From positions 1,426,001 through 1,490,000 of the forward strand of contig NZ_MTJN01000002.1 of assembly GCF_002017865.1 (NCBI RefSeq): DNA of 64,000 nt. Reading direction: 5' to 3'. The notes under the pieces were generated by a model. It was given only the letters and a program-made list of their open reading frames with translations, was not told where the DNA came from and searched no databases. The position numbers and the translations under genes were made by a program. The stretch is from Rhodoferax fermentans. GTDB lineage: Bacteria > Pseudomonadota > Gammaproteobacteria > Burkholderiales > Burkholderiaceae_C. Below are positions 63,193 through 64,000 of this stretch, piece by piece (position 1 is the stretch's first letter; each line of letters starts with the position of its first letter).

Positions 63193-64000
63193 TTATCCTT
63201 TGACGGCACCAGCCGTCAAGCCTTTGACGAAATACTGGCCAGCCAGCACGTACACCAGCATGGTCGGCAGGCCGGCAATGATGGCGGCGGCCATGTCCAC
63301 GTTGTAGTTCTTGACGCTGCTGCTGGTGTTGGCCAGGTTGTTGAGGCCCACCGTGATCGGCTGGCTGTCGGCACCGCTGAAAGCCACCCCAAACAGGAAG
63401 TCGTTCCAGATGTTGGTGAACTGCCAGATCAGCGTCACCATCAGAATCGGTGTTGACATCGGCAACACGATGCGCCAGAAGATGCGCCAGAAACCCGCAC
63501 CGTCCAGACGTGCTGCGTTGACCAGCTCACGCGGAATGGCGCTGTAGTAGTTGCGAAAAAACAGCGTGGTGCCCGCCATGCCGGCCAGGCTGTGCACCAG
63601 CACCAGCCCGAACACCGAGCTCGACAGGCCCAGATCCCCCAGCACCTGGCTCATCGGCAACAGCACCACCTGGAACGGCATGAACACCCCGAACAGCAAC
63701 AAACCAAACAGGAACTCCGAGCCCCTGAAACGCCACAGGCTCAGCACATACCCGTTGACCGCGCCCCAGGCGGTGGAGATCAGCACCGCAGGCACCACCA
63801 TCGTCACCGAGTTCAAAAAATAGGGCTGCAGACCCCGGCAGTCGACCCCGGTGCAGGCGCTGGACCAGGCCAGCCGCCAGGCCTCCAGGTTCAACGCCTG
63901 CGGCAGGCTCACCAGGTTGCCTGCGCGGATTTGCTCGGCATCTTTGAAGCTGGTGACCAGCATCACATACAAAGGCGCCAGAAAAAACAGCGCCGCCAGC
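63193..64000 (-). CDS. Sugar ABC permease (MalG type), 3' part; start outside window
   Basis: At least 268 codons of an inner-membrane permease, open to the right edge. Visible: LVTSFKDAEQIRAGNLVSLPQA, the EAA loop ELVNAARLDGAGFWRIFWRIVLPMSTPI, and the ending FVKGLTAGAVKG. The periplasmic insert CTGVDCRGLQPYFLNS is one I recall from glucose/mannose-type permeases (GtsC). Together with the ATPase 4 bp downstream it is the tail of a second sugar uptake operon. Confidence 0.9.
   Translation of the reverse strand, partial: LAALFFLAPLYVMLVTSFKDAEQIRAGNLVSLPQALNLEAWRLAWSSACTGVDCRGLQPYFLNSVTMVVPAVLISTAWGAVNGYVLSLWRFRGSEFLFGLLLFGVFMPFQVVLLPMSQVLGDLGLSSSVFGLVLVHSLAGMAGTTLFFRNYYSAIPRELVNAARLDGAGFWRIFWRIVLPMSTPILMVTLIWQFTNIWNDFLFGVAFSGADSQPITVGLNNLANTSSSVKNYNVDMAAAIIAGLPTMLVYVLAGQYFVKGLTAGAVKG

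Overview
The window looks like a chromosomal segment of a Gram-negative betaproteobacterium of the order Burkholderiales, most likely family Comamonadaceae (Rhodoferax/Polaromonas-like). This rests on gene content (GTP-dependent PEP carboxykinase, an llpE-type RND efflux cluster with a LysR regulator, TctDE-type two-component genes, DUF2242 and DUF6279 lipoproteins), on a high-GC coding style, and on two short dispersed repeat families that I associate with this family. No rRNA, tRNA or CRISPR was seen.

Layout. 1-5.3 kb: the 5' part of a uvrA-type gene and a four-gene MCE/Mla-type lipid transport operon, all on the minus strand. 5.6-16.7 kb: pckG with a clear terminator, a YegD-like Hsp70 protein, a two-gene glycosyltransferase plus CYTH-CHAD unit, a membrane-bound hybrid histidine kinase, a DUF2242 lipoprotein, and a PD-(D/E)XK protein preceded by a near-perfect LexA box. 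16.9-25 kb: an efflux cluster (alpha/beta-hydrolase-like protein, membrane fusion protein, RND pump, outer membrane channel) divergent from its LysR regulator, arranged like bpeT/ceoR-llpE-bpeEF-oprC of Burkholderia. 25-29.2 kb: the debris of a fatty-acid desaturase gene and an osmF-yehYXW-type osmoprotectant ABC operon. 29.4-33.9 kb: an RpiB-family protein, two small unknown genes and a 774-aa unknown gene with a PD-(D/E)XK signature. The 774-aa gene lies just past the 3' end of glmS, the classical Tn7 attachment region, between imperfect direct repeats of about 72 bp. 34-47.6 kb: housekeeping genes (glmS, glmU, sdaA, a formyl-THF cyclo-ligase, a lytic transglycosylase, a GST) mixed with an EamA exporter/Lrp pair, a small histidine kinase, and a diguanylate cyclase with a periplasmic molybdopterin-domain partner. 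47.7-55.6 kb: an IS5-type transposase remnant and a polyol uptake and catabolism operon (SmoEFGK/MtlEFGK-like ABC transporter, ribitol and D-arabinitol dehydrogenases) with an AraC-family regulator gene downstream. 55.9-64 kb: cca, a TctD/TctE-like two-component system, a PAS-GGDEF-EAL protein, and the end of a second sugar ABC operon cut by the window edge.

Two things stand out. First, a palindromic repeat of about 45 bp occurs between genes and also, degenerate but in frame, inside four conserved genes (uvrA-like, glmU, cca, an ABC ATPase), where it adds peptide segments; a second GC-rich repeat does the same in the uvrA-like gene and perhaps in the Mla-type permease. Second, the glmS-adjacent segment with a candidate nuclease gene is the best candidate for an undescribed defence-like or mobile cargo gene. 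All functional calls come from reading the sequence and recalling families; no searches were run.
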